Source: Oscillospiraceae bacterium
GTDB lineage: Bacteria > Bacillota > Clostridia > Oscillospirales > Oscillospiraceae
NCBI GenBank assembly: GCA_902793285.1
Contig: CADBCV010000012.1
Span: 1 to 52,560, forward strand
DNA: 52,560 nucleotides
Reading direction: 5' to 3'
Positions 24,430-32,533 of the stretch are shown one piece after another (the first letter of the stretch is position 1; each line of letters begins with the position of its first letter). A program made the position numbers and the translations under genes. A model generated the notes under the pieces. The model had not been told where the DNA came from. It saw only the letters and a list, made by a program, of their open reading frames with translations, and ran no database searches.

Positions 24430-26313
24430 TTATCCCAGCTTCTCCAAATCCTTGAGGAACAGGGCCGCCTCGCCGTCGGAGGGGATGCGGTAGCCCGTGC
24501 GCGGGGAGACCGTGAAGGACTGCACCGCGGGACCGTCCATGAGGCAGGAGCGTTTAAACTGCTGGGAGAAGAGGCGCTTGCACCAGCTTGTGAGCCAGCG
24601 CTTTAATTCCTCGTCCGAAAACTCGTCCCCGTAGGCCGCCTTCGCGAGGCGGAAGACCTTGGAGGGGGCAAAGCCGTTTATCAGGATGTGGTGGGTGAAG
24701 AAGTCCTGGAGGGCGTAGGAGCCGACGGCGTCCTCGCTCTTCTGCTCGATCATGTCGTCATGGATGGGCAGAAGCTCCGGGGTCACCGGGCAGTCCAGCA
24801 CATCGTAGAGCGCGGCCTTGAGGACCTTATCGTCGGTCTGCGCCGCGATGTGGCTCACATTCGCGCGCACCTGGGTCTTCGTGAGGCCGAGGTTCACATC
24901 GTACATGCTGGTGTGATCGCCGTTGTAGGTGCACCAGCCGTCGATGAACTCGCTGAGATCCTCGGTACCGACGTCGAGGCCGTTAACCTTATTGGCGATG
25001 TCCATGAGGACCTGCGTCCGCTCGCGCGCCTGGGCATTTTCAAAGGCGAGGGAGTAGTCGTCATGCGCATGTCCGATATCGTCAAAGTGCTGCAGGACGG
25101 CCTTCGTGATATCGATGACGCGCACGTCGCAGCCCCACTGCTCGGCGACGATCACGGCGTTGGACTTTGTGCGGGACGATGTCCCGAAGCAGGGCATGGT
25201 GCAGGCGATGACGTTCTCCGCCGGAAGGCCCATGCGCCGCACCGCCATGGCCGAGACCATCACGGCGAGCGTCGAGTCCACGCCGCCGGAGATGCCCACG
25301 ACGCAGTGGTCGAGCCCCGCGTAGCGCATCCGCTTGACCAGCGCCGAGACCTGGATATCCAGCACCCGCTCACAGTAGGCGGGAAGGTCTGCGGGATCGG
25401 CGGGCAGATGCGGGTGCTTGTTGAACCTTCTGGCAAGGCTGGTGTCGGCCAGCTCCTCACGGCCCCAGAGCCGCACGCCGTCGAATTCACTGTCGCGGTC
25501 AAAGCCGCCGCGCTCCCGGCGCAGATTCAGAAGATATTCCACGTCGATCTCCGTGACGGCAAAGCTGTCCTCTCCCTCGGTTTCACTGAGGATGGCCCCG
25601 TTTTCCGCAGCCATGCAGAGGCCGGAATAGCTGTTGTCGGTGCTGCTCTCCCCTTTGCCGGGGGCAGCGAGAAGCATACCCGCCGCAAGGCGCTTCGACT
25701 GATACCGGAGGTTCAGCGCCGCGTCCGCGGTGGAGCTCACCGTCTGCGGGAAATCCGCCATCTGCACGATCAGCGTCGCGCCCTCGAGGACAGCGTCCAC
25801 GCAGGGCGGGGTCACTGCCCTCAGGTCTGCGCCCAGCTCCGCCGCGACCTTGAGCCCCGGCAGCGCCCGGTGCTCAAACAGCAGCCCCGCCGAGACAGGG
25901 AACGCCTCGTCATCCAGCGCGGCGGGATACTTCGGCGCCTGCCGGAAGCGGGAACCGTCTGCCCGTGACTGGGGGACAAGGCCGAGGATCTCCCCATCGT
26001 ATACTGCGGCGGCAGCACTCAAAAGCGTTGTGCCGAGTTCATAAGGCAGGCCCACGAAGGCCAGCACGTCTTTGCCCCTGGTGGCCTCGCGTACCTTCTC
26101 AAGCGCAGCCCTGGCCCCGTCGAGCAGGACGCGGTGGCGGAAGAGATCGCGGCACTCCACGCCCGTGAGCGTGAGGGCCGGGAAGGCCAGCACCTTCACG
26201 CCGAGTCTGTCGGCCTTTTCGATCGTCTCGATGACCCGGTCCGCGTTATAGTCGCAGTCGCAGACCCGGATCACGGGCGCGGCGGCGGCGACCTTGATAA
26301 ATCCGTTTTTCAC
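24430..26313 (-). CDS. nadE: NAD+ synthase, glutamine-type architecture, glutaminase triad lost
   Basis: About 627 residues: N-terminal nitrilase-like amidase domain (about 1-290) and C-terminal NAD synthetase domain (about 330-627). The synthetase half looks active: the ATP-binding loop GISGGVDSTLAV, then MPCFGTSSRTKSNA, SQQFKRSC and SPRTGYRIPSD are present. In the amidase half all three catalytic residues appear replaced: the usual Glu is Ala46 (FPALTLTG), Lys is Gln115 (GLVPQSR) and Cys is Gly161 (AAELGADL). The enzyme may therefore depend on free ammonia, or be a divergent paralogue. GTG 26313 is chosen because the protein then begins MKNGFIKVAAA, the usual family start; a longer frame begins inside a palindromic repeat. 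Confidence 0.85.
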   Translation of the reverse strand: MKNGFIKVAAAAPVIRVCDCDYNADRVIETIEKADRLGVKVLAFPALTLTGVECRDLFRHRVLLDGARAALEKVREATRGKDVLAFVGLPYELGTTLLSAAAAVYDGEILGLVPQSRADGSRFRQAPKYPAALDDEAFPVSAGLLFEHRALPGLKVAAELGADLRAVTPPCVDAVLEGATLIVQMADFPQTVSSTADAALNLRYQSKRLAAGMLLAAPGKGESSTDNSYSGLCMAAENGAILSETEGEDSFAVTEIDVEYLLNLRRERGGFDRDSEFDGVRLWGREELADTSLARRFNKHPHLPADPADLPAYCERVLDIQVSALVKRMRYAGLDHCVVGISGGVDSTLAVMVSAMAVRRMGLPAENVIACTMPCFGTSSRTKSNAVIVAEQWGCDVRVIDITKAVLQHFDDIGHAHDDYSLAFENAQARERTQVLMDIANKVNGLDVGTEDLSEFIDGWCTYNGDHTSMYDVNLGLTKTQVRANVSHIAAQTDDKVLKAALYDVLDCPVTPELLPIHDDMIEQKSEDAVGSYALQDFFTHHILINGFAPSKVFRLAKAAYGDEFSDEELKRWLTSWCKRLFSQQFKRSCLMDGPAVQSFTVSPRTGYRIPSDGEAALFLKDLEKLG

Positions 26314-26343
26314 AGAGAATACCTGACTTTCGTTTTTCGATAT

Positions 26344-26496
26344 GGCTCCCTCTCTGAGGGAGCTGTCACGGCGCGTCCCCCGCAAGCGCCGTGACTGAGG
26401 GAGTCAAGCCCGGGTTTTCGCCGGGCTCATGTCGGGGGAACACTCCCTCCGCCCCAGTGTTGCGACACTGGGGCACCTCCCTCAGGGAGGGAGGCG
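26344..26496. repeat. CTCCCTC/GAGGGAG palindromic repeat, copy 1
   Basis: Nested palindromes including GGCTCCCTCTCTGAGGGAGC, an inverted CACGGCGC/GCGCCGTG pair, GCCCGGGTTTTCGCCGGGC and GCCCCAGTGTTGCGACACTG, ending CCTCCCTCAGGGAGGGAGGC. The outer ends and the CGGCGCG...GCGCCGTGACTGAGGGAGTC core recur at 31413-31536. It lies between two co-directional genes. Confidence 0.65.
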
Positions 26497-26498
26497 AT

Positions 26499-27923
26499 TC
26501 AGAACTTCACTCTCTCGGCGATGTAGTCCCTGACCTCGGAGATGGGGATGCGGACCTGCTGCATGGAGTCGCGCTCGCGGATCGTGACGCAGTGGTCGGC
26601 GACATCCGTCTCGGTGCCGACGGTGTTGAAGTCGAAGGTGATGCAGAAGGGGGTGCCGATCTCATCCTCGCGGCGGTAGCGCTTGCCGATGGAGCCGGTC
26701 TCGTCGTAGTCGCACATGAAGTCCTTCGAGAGCTCGCGGTAGAGCTCCATGGCGGGGCCGGTGAGCACTTCCTTCTTGGAGAGCGGCAGGATCGCGCACT
26801 TGAAGGGGGCGAGCGCCGGGTGCAGGTGCAAAACGGTGCGGACATCGTCGTTCCCCTTCTTATCCTGCCCGACGACCTGCTCGTCATACGCCTCGCAGAG
26901 GAACGCGAGGGCGACGCGGTCACAGCCGAGGGAGGGCTCGATGACATAGGGGATATAGTGCTCGTTCGCGTCCTGGTCGTAGTAGGTGAGATCCTTGCCG
27001 CTGGCCTCCTGATGGCGGCCGAGGTCGTAGTCCGTGCGGTCGGCAATGCCCCAGAGCTCGCCCCAGTCGGTGAACGGGAAGGCGTACTCGATATCGGTGG
27101 TGGCGCGGGAGTAGAAGGCAAGCTCCGCCTTCTCATGGTCGCGCAGTCTCAGGTGCTCCTCCTTGATGCCGAGGGAGACGAGCCAGTTTTTGCAGTAGTC
27201 CTTCCAGTAGGCAAACCACTCAAGGTCGGTGCCGGGCTTGCAGAAGAACTCGCACTCCATCTGCTCAAACTCGCGGGTGCGGAAGGTGAAGTTGCCCGGG
27301 GTGATCTCGTTGCGGAAGGCCTTGCCCACCTGGCAGACGCCGAAGGGGAGCTTGCGGCGGGTAGTGCGCTGGATGTTGGCAAAGTTGACAAAAATGCCCT
27401 GCGCGGTCTCGGGTCTGAGATAGCAGACGGCGGAGGAGTCCTCCGTCACGCCGATGGCGGTTTTGAACATGAGGTTGAACTTCCGGATGGGAGTGAAGTC
27501 ATGCTTGCCGCAGACGGGGCAGATGATATCGTTGTGTTCGGCAATGAAGGCGTCCATCTCGTCAAAGCTCATGGCGTCGACGTTGACCTCGGGATGCTCG
27601 TCCCCGATGAGCTTGTCGGCTCTGTGGCGGGCCTTGCAGGCCTTGCAGTCGAGCAGGGGGTCAGAGAAGCTGGAGACGTGGCCCGTGGTGACCCAGGTCT
27701 GGGGGTTCATGAGGATGGCGGCGTCGAGGCCGACGTTATACTCGCTCTCCTGCACGAACTTTTTGAGCCATGCCTTCTTCACGTTGTTCTTGAACTCCAC
27801 GCCGAGAGGGCCGTAGTCCCAGGAGTTGGCGAGGCCGCCGTAGATCTCGCTGCCCGCGTACACAAAGCCGCGGTTTTTGCACAGGGCGACGATCTTGTCC
27901 ATTGTCTTTTCGTTGTGTTCCAT
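26499..27923 (-). CDS. glyQS: Glycyl-tRNA synthetase, single-chain dimeric type
   Basis: A class II synthetase of 474 residues that charges tRNA-Gly with glycine. N-terminal block [20 protein letters not shown] with DYGPLG; motif 2 region [21 protein letters not shown]; motif 3 region [14 protein letters not shown]; and a C-terminal anticodon-binding domain ([32 protein letters not shown]). It is slightly longer than the usual bacterial single-chain form of about 460. ATG 27923 is chosen; the further open frame upstream spans the promoter. Expressed from the promoter at 27994-28022. No T-box leader is visible in the short 5' region. Confidence 0.94.
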   Translation of the reverse strand: MEHNEKTMDKIVALCKNRGFVYAGSEIYGGLANSWDYGPLGVEFKNNVKKAWLKKFVQESEYNVGLDAAILMNPQTWVTTGHVSSFSDPLLDCKACKARHRADKLIGDEHPEVNVDAMSFDEMDAFIAEHNDIICPVCGKHDFTPIRKFNLMFKTAIGVTEDSSAVCYLRPETAQGIFVNFANIQRTTRRKLPFGVCQVGKAFRNEITPGNFTFRTREFEQMECEFFCKPGTDLEWFAYWKDYCKNWLVSLGIKEEHLRLRDHEKAELAFYSRATTDIEYAFPFTDWGELWGIADRTDYDLGRHQEASGKDLTYYDQDANEHYIPYVIEPSLGCDRVALAFLCEAYDEQVVGQDKKGNDDVRTVLHLHPALAPFKCAILPLSKKEVLTGPAMELYRELSKDFMCDYDETGSIGKRYRREDEIGTPFCITFDFNTVGTETDVADHCVTIRERDSMQQVRIPISEVRDYIAERVKF

Positions 27924-27993
27924 GTTTTTTCTTCCTTTCCCACGGCTGGATGCCGCAGAGATGATATAGTCTGTCGTGTTCCGACAAAAGAGT

Positions 27994-28022
27994 ATTGTAG
28001 CAGAGTCGCGCCCAGGTTTCAA
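27994..28022 (-). promoter_or_regulatory. Promoter of glyQS
   Basis: TTGAAA (28017-28022) and TACAAT (27994-27999) on the minus strand with a 17-base spacer. Confidence 0.7.
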
Positions 28023-28039
28023 TATGCTTTTCTTTCAAA

Positions 28040-28197
28040 TGTTGAACCATCAAATACCGCCTGTGTGCTCCACACAGACTTTGCCCGATCTGGCGGATTC
28101 CGCCGCCCGCTGCCTGCTCCAGTGCATGGAGGGCAAGCCGGTCGAGAAAGAGACCATCATCCCCGTGAGCATCTGCAAGCGGGATTCCACGAGATAA
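28040..28197 (+). pseudogene. C-terminal remnant of a LacI-family regulator
   Basis: The frame ending at 28197 reads like the last 45-50 residues of a LacI-type repressor: PPVCSTQTLPDLADSAARCL, then LQCMEGKPVEKETIIPVSIC and KRDSTR, matching the usual pattern of sugar-domain C termini. There is no helix-turn-helix or the remaining 280 residues; upstream bases are the glyQS promoter region. It is a deletion relic, and its left edge is uncertain. Confidence 0.55.
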
Positions 28198-28238
28198 AGG
28201 CAAAGGGCTGTAAAGAAAGTCAATATGATAGCGGGAGG

Positions 28239-28376
28239 GGCTTGCCCCTCCCGGCAGTACAGAGTAATCATTGAAAAGTAATGTACGGCGAAATCGTAAC
28301 TTTCTACGAATTTGCCGTACATTTTTGCGATATTAACATTTCTGCGCGCGGGAGGGGCAAGCCCCTCCCCTACGGT
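28239..28376. repeat. Composite repeat: GGGAGGGGC palindromes flanking a TGTACGGCGA hairpin
   Basis: The outer palindromes GGGAGGGGCTTGCCCCTCCC and GGGAGGGGCAAGCCCCTCCC flank an inner hairpin at 28280-28323 (AATGTACGGCGAAATCGTA with its near-complement). The same three-part layout is at 52040-52203. It sits between the LacI relic and the convergent exported-protein gene. Confidence 0.7.
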
Positions 28377-28419
28377 GCCAAATGACTTTTTTCACGGTCC
28401 AATTGCCATGCTGTGCTTT

Positions 28420-29007
28420 TTACTTTTCGGCGGCGGGGGCCTCCTCCGCGGCGGGGGCGGCGGGGGCGAGCTTTTCGGCGAGGTCCTGGAAGGAGATAGT
28501 CTCCTTGCCGTCCATGAGGGCGGCGAGATCCGTGCCGGCGGGGATGGTGAGACTCAGGCGCGCATCCGTCGGATAGTCCGGATAGTCAAACTCCACGCTC
28601 ACGTCCTGGCGCTCGGCGATGGCCTCGGCCACGTAGACGTTCAGGGTGTACCAGTTCTCGGCGTTGATTTTGAGGGCGCCGTTTTCCTCGGCATTGCGGA
28701 TGCGCTTGGCCCAGATCTCATTGATGTAGAGGAACTGGTCGTCGATGTTGTTGCGGACATAGATCGTCGTGGTGCCGGAGCCGGTCGGGATATCCACAAG
28801 CTCGCCGGGGTTGCCGTTGCAGAGGACCTCCCCGTTCCACTCGCCGGGAAGGACGCAGACATGGGGGTTATTGTCCGCGTCGACCTCGACCCAGGTTTGA
28901 AGGGGCGGCTCGACCTTGGTGATCTCGGCAAAGGCGGCGGCAGGCAGGAGCGCTGTGAGCATCAGCACCGCGAGAAGCGCGCAGAGCAGCTTGAGAGTCT
29001 TATTCAT
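28420..29007 (-). CDS. Small exported protein, function unknown
   Basis: A 195-residue protein with a signal peptide (KLLCALLAVLMLTALLPAAA, cleavage near AFA-EI), a compact beta-rich middle (WVEVDADNNPHVCVLPGEWN, GTTTIYVRNNIDDQFLYI) and a low-complexity Ala/Pro/Glu tail (APAAPAAEEAPAAEK). The Cys pair in the mature domain could form a disulfide. GGAGG lies seven bases before the ATG. Monocistronic. I recognise no family. Confidence 0.75.
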   Translation of the reverse strand: MNKTLKLLCALLAVLMLTALLPAAAFAEITKVEPPLQTWVEVDADNNPHVCVLPGEWNGEVLCNGNPGELVDIPTGSGTTTIYVRNNIDDQFLYINEIWAKRIRNAEENGALKINAENWYTLNVYVAEAIAERQDVSVEFDYPDYPTDARLSLTIPAGTDLAALMDGKETISFQDLAEKLAPAAPAAEEAPAAEK

Positions 29008-29045
29008 AAAAATATCCTCCGATTTCAAATATTGGTGATACTGTC

Positions 29046-29074
29046 AGTATAAGAGAAACCGCGACCCGGGTCAA
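29046..29074 (-). promoter_or_regulatory. Promoter of the small exported-protein gene
   Basis: TTGACC (29069-29074) and TATACT (29046-29051) on the minus strand, spacer 17. Confidence 0.7.
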
Positions 29075-29112
29075 GCGCGTTTTGCAGTTTTGTGGTTTTT
29101 TATCAAAAAGGC

Positions 29113-29142
29113 TTGTCAGGACGGGGCGGTCTGTGCGATAAT
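29113..29142 (+). promoter_or_regulatory. Promoter of the flavodoxin-fold gene
   Basis: TTGTCA (29113-29118) and GATAAT (29137-29142), spacer 18, about 37 bases before the ATG. Confidence 0.5.
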
Positions 29143-29179
29143 AAAGTATTATCGATAATGTACTGTAAAGGATCATGCC

Positions 29180-30505
29180 ATGAACATTCTCTTCATCCAC
29201 GGCTCTCCGCGCGGGCGCTTCAGCGTCACGCTGCAGACCTGTCTGTACCTGGAAAAGCGCTTTCCCGGGCAGAGCTTCCGTTCTCTCAACGCGGGCGCGG
29301 GGCTCGACGGCTTTGAGCGGGACATGGCCCCGGCCGCCGAGGCGCTCGGCTGGGCGGAGCTTGTGATCTTCGCCTACCCGGTCTACTCCTTTCTCGTCCC
29401 CTCGCAGCTTCACCGCTTTGTGGAGCTTTTGAAGGAGAGCGGGATCAATCTCCGGGGCAAGTACGCGACGCAGCTATCCACCTCCAAGCACTTTTTTGAC
29501 GTGACGGCCCACCGCTTTTTAGAGGAGAATTTTCACGATCTCGGGATGCGCGTCATCCACGGGCTCTCCGCCGACATGGAGGATCTGCTGGAGGAGCGGG
29601 GAAGGCGGGAGGCCGAGCAGTTTCTGGAATACGCGCTCTTCTGCGCGGAAAACGGCGTCTATGAAAAGGCACCGGCCGCCCGCGCCTCCCTCTGGAAGCC
29701 CTACGTGAGCACGCTGGAGGGCTGCAAGAAGGAGGACGGCTTTGACGTTGTGATCGTTTCGGATCTCCGGGAGGGGGACGAGGGGCTGCGCGCCCTCATC
29801 AAGGACTTCGGCGCGGCCTTCCCCTACCGCACGCGCTTTGTGAATCTGCGGGACTTTCCGTTCCGGGGCGGCTGTCTCGGCTGCCTGAGCTGCGCCACGG
29901 GCGGGAAATGCGTCTACCGCGACGGGTTTGACGCCTTCCTGCGGGAGAATATCCAGAGCGCCGACGCCATCGTCTATGCCTTCACCCTGCGGGACCACAG
30001 CATGGGCTCGCGCTTCAAGATGTATGACGACAGGCAGTTCTGCAACGGCCACCGCACCGTGGCGGAGGGCAAGCCCTTTGCCTACTTGGTAAACGGAGAT
30101 CTCAGCGGGGAGGACAATCTCAAAACCGTGCTGGAGGCCCGCGCCTCGGTGGGGCACAGCTATCTTGCGGGCTTCGCGTCGGACGCGGACTCCCTGCGCG
30201 CCCTCTCCCTGCGCCTGGCCTGGGCGCTCGAGCACGGCTATACCCCGCCGCGCAGCTTCTGGGGCGTCGGCGGGATGAAGATCTTCCGGGATCTCGTGTG
30301 GCTGATGCGCGGCATGATGCGGGAGGACCATCTCTACTACCGGGCCCACGGGCTCTACGACTTCCCGCAGCGGCGCTTTGTGCGGATGCTGGGGATGAGT
30401 CTTCTCGGCGCGCTGCTCAGAAGCCGCCGGCTCAGGCGCGTGATCGGCGGCAGGATGAACGAGGGGATGCTGGCCCCGTATAAAAAAGTCCTGGACAAGG
30501 CGTGA
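29180..30505 (+). CDS. Two-domain flavodoxin-fold oxidoreductase
   Basis: A 441-residue protein with two NAD(P)H-dependent FMN reductase-like units. The first begins MNILFIHGSPRGRFSVTLQT, a classic FMN-binding loop, followed by FAYPVYSFLVPSQLHRFVEL. The second (from about residue 188) has VVIVSDL and the Cys-rich GCLGCLSCATGGKCVY near 230-245, as in iron-sulfur flavoprotein relatives, then AIVYAFTLRDHSMGSRFK. A basic C-terminal tail of about 90 residues follows. The single-domain enzymes are usually 180-250 residues, so this looks like a tandem fusion. The electron donor and acceptor are unknown. The TraX gene follows after 15 bases. Confidence 0.82.
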   Translation: MNILFIHGSPRGRFSVTLQTCLYLEKRFPGQSFRSLNAGAGLDGFERDMAPAAEALGWAELVIFAYPVYSFLVPSQLHRFVELLKESGINLRGKYATQLSTSKHFFDVTAHRFLEENFHDLGMRVIHGLSADMEDLLEERGRREAEQFLEYALFCAENGVYEKAPAARASLWKPYVSTLEGCKKEDGFDVVIVSDLREGDEGLRALIKDFGAAFPYRTRFVNLRDFPFRGGCLGCLSCATGGKCVYRDGFDAFLRENIQSADAIVYAFTLRDHSMGSRFKMYDDRQFCNGHRTVAEGKPFAYLVNGDLSGEDNLKTVLEARASVGHSYLAGFASDADSLRALSLRLAWALEHGYTPPRSFWGVGGMKIFRDLVWLMRGMMREDHLYYRAHGLYDFPQRRFVRMLGMSLLGALLRSRRLRRVIGGRMNEGMLAPYKKVLDKA

Positions 30506-30520
30506 CGGGAGGGATCACTT

Positions 30521-31405
30521 TTGACTGTATTCTGGATGAAGCTCATCGCCATGGTGTCCATGGTGACAGACCACACGGCGGTTTTTCTGTACCCGCAGTT
30601 TATCGACAAGTCCCTCTATGAGGCCCTGCGCGCCGTGGGGCGCCTCGCCTTCCCCATCTACGCCTATCTCATCGTGAACGGCTACCAGAAGACGAGCAGC
30701 GTCAAGCGCTATCTCACGCGCCTTGTGGCCTTCGCCCTCGTGTCGCAGGTCCCCTGGGTGCTCGCGGAGGATTTCACCTATCTGCCGAACGACAGCGGGC
30801 TCATGGTCTCCCTCGGGAGCCGGTGGTTCGTGTGTCTCATCTTTATCCTGGTGGCCTGCGTCGGGTGGTACTGCACCGTCCGCGCGGACTGGAGCACCGC
30901 GATTCTGGGTCTCGCCCTCCTCGCGGCGGTGCTGCGCGTGGAGTACGCGGGCATCCGCATTTTCAGCGACAGCCTGAACGTCTTCTACACCCTCGCCCTG
31001 GGGCTCTCGCTCATCGCCCTGCTGGACGCCGCCATGCGCCCCGGGCGGGACATCATACGGCTTCTGATGCAGGGGCTCGCCCTCTTCGGGGCGTTTTTCC
31101 TCATTCAGGACAACGCCGACTACCGCTCGCTCGGCGCGGCGCTCATCGTGGCGATCTGGCTTGCCCGCGAGAGCCGCTGGTCCCAGGCCGGGGTGATCGC
31201 CCTCTGGTGCGTGGCGGAGTACATCATCGACCCCCTGCCGCACCCCATCTCCCACTTCATCGCGGCGATGCTCTCCCTCGTGCCGATCCTGCTCTATAAC
31301 AGCAGGCAGGGAAAGCCCCTCAAGCTCGCCTTCTACACGGTCTACCCCCTGCACCTTGCGATCCTCGGCATGGCGACGGTGTTCCTCGCCTTGACCGGGG
31401 CATGA
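30521..31405 (+). CDS. TraX-family integral membrane protein
   Basis: A 294-residue polytopic protein (about eight spans) of the TraX family. The N terminus reads KLIAMVSMVTDHTAVFLYP, then GRLAFPIYAYLIVNGYQKTS, the usual family opening. TraX proteins include F-pilin N-acetylase, but most chromosomal members in Clostridia have no known role and may be acyltransferases. TTG start with GGGAGGG eight bases upstream; an ATG at 30536 is possible. It probably shares a transcript with the flavoprotein gene. Confidence 0.85.
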   Translation: MTVFWMKLIAMVSMVTDHTAVFLYPQFIDKSLYEALRAVGRLAFPIYAYLIVNGYQKTSSVKRYLTRLVAFALVSQVPWVLAEDFTYLPNDSGLMVSLGSRWFVCLIFILVACVGWYCTVRADWSTAILGLALLAAVLRVEYAGIRIFSDSLNVFYTLALGLSLIALLDAAMRPGRDIIRLLMQGLALFGAFFLIQDNADYRSLGAALIVAIWLARESRWSQAGVIALWCVAEYIIDPLPHPISHFIAAMLSLVPILLYNSRQGKPLKLAFYTVYPLHLAILGMATVFLALTGA

Positions 31406-31412
31406 TGATAAA

Positions 31413-31536
31413 GGCTCCCTCCCTGAGGGAGCTGCCGCGGCGCGTGTACGGCCGCGCCGTGACTGAGGGAGTCTGCTCCTTCCGGCTCATCCCTCGCGGG
31501 GGATCGGGACGAGCCGCCTCCCTCAAAGAGGGAGGC
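31413..31536. repeat. CTCCCTC/GAGGGAG palindromic repeat, copy 2
   Basis: GGCTCCCTCCCTGAGGGAGC and a GCGGCGCG/GCGCCGTGACTGAGGGAGTC block match copy 1 (26344-26496), ending CCTCCCTCAAAGAGGGAGGC. A further half copy, GGCTCCCTCCCTGAAAGAGG, follows at 31544-31563. Confidence 0.65.
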
Positions 31537-31576
31537 TTTAAACGGCTCCCTCCCTGAAAGAGGCTTTACAAATTTG

Positions 31577-31605
31577 TTGTAAACAGGCCCTTTTTATGCT
31601 ATACT
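31577..31605 (+). promoter_or_regulatory. Promoter of the polysaccharide operon
   Basis: TTGTAA (31577-31582) and TATACT (31600-31605), spacer 17, about 38 bases before the first gene. No other promoter is evident within the tightly packed genes that follow. Confidence 0.6.
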
Positions 31606-31642
31606 TATCTAATTACTTGATCTATTGAAGGAGCGGACTGCC

Positions 31643-32533
31643 ATGATTCTTGCGGTAACCGGCATCACGGGGCACACCGGCCGTTATTTTCTGGAGGAGC
31701 TTGTGCGCGGCGGCTTTGACGGGACGCTGCGCGTTTTGGTGCGTGCGAGCTCCGACACCCGCCTGCTCGACGCATCGGGCCTCAGGGTGGAGAAGGTGGT
31801 GGGGAATCTTCTAAACAGCGAAGACCTCTTCCGCCTTGTTGACGGGGCGGACCGGGTGATGCACATTGCGGGCATCCGCGTGACGCTGCCCCTTCTGGCG
31901 GCGGCGGAGCGCGCGGGCTTCCGGGGCCATATGGTGCTTGTCCACACCACCGGCATCTACTCCAGGCACCGCATGGCAAGCGGGGAATACAAGGACATTG
32001 AGGCGAAAATGCAGCCATATCTTGCGCGCGGCATGAACGTCACGATCCTCAGACCCACGATGATCTTCGGCGACATGTGCGACCACAACATCCACAAGTT
32101 CATCCGCATGGTGGACGTCTTCCCCGTCATGCCCCAGATCGACGGGGGCCGCGCCTTCATCCAGCCGGTGAACGCCCGCGATCTCGGCCGCGCCTATTAC
32201 CAGTGCGTCATGAAGGAGCGCCTGCCGGAGCTCGACTACATCTGCTCCGGCTCCCGGCGGCTCAGCGTGCGGGAGCTCTGCAGCCTCATCGGCATCTACC
32301 TCGGCAAAAAGACCCGCTTTGTGAGCGTGCCGATGGCCGTCGGCGCGGCGGGCGCGTGGGGCGTCAAGACACTCAGCGGCGGGCGGATCGACTATGTGGA
32401 GAAGGTGCTGCGCCTCGGGGAGGACCGCAGCTTCAGCCATGAGAAGGCGACCCGGGACTTCGGCTTTGAGCCGGAGATCTTTGAGATCGGCCTGCGGCGC
32501 GAGGTGGAGGAGTATCTGCATGGGAAACGCTAA
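31643..32533 (+). CDS. NAD-dependent epimerase/dehydratase
   Basis: A 296-residue extended SDR-type protein: Rossmann loop TGITGHTG at residues 6-13, catalytic-type TTGIY, YKDIEAKM in place of YxxxK, and RPTMIFGD. In polysaccharide operons such enzymes interconvert nucleotide sugars; the exact sugar cannot be told. Its divergence from the GalE core may mean another substrate. Start at ATG 31643 after AAGGAG. First gene of the operon; the next gene overlaps its end by 14 bases. Confidence 0.8.
   Translation: MILAVTGITGHTGRYFLEELVRGGFDGTLRVLVRASSDTRLLDASGLRVEKVVGNLLNSEDLFRLVDGADRVMHIAGIRVTLPLLAAAERAGFRGHMVLVHTTGIYSRHRMASGEYKDIEAKMQPYLARGMNVTILRPTMIFGDMCDHNIHKFIRMVDVFPVMPQIDGGRAFIQPVNARDLGRAYYQCVMKERLPELDYICSGSRRLSVRELCSLIGIYLGKKTRFVSVPMAVGAAGAWGVKTLSGGRIDYVEKVLRLGEDRSFSHEKATRDFGFEPEIFEIGLRREVEEYLHGKR

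Noticed and set aside
26391-28274. A 627-codon plus-strand frame opposite glyQS
   Set aside because: Glycyl-tRNA synthetase on the minus strand is unmistakable, and this frame has only shadow composition.
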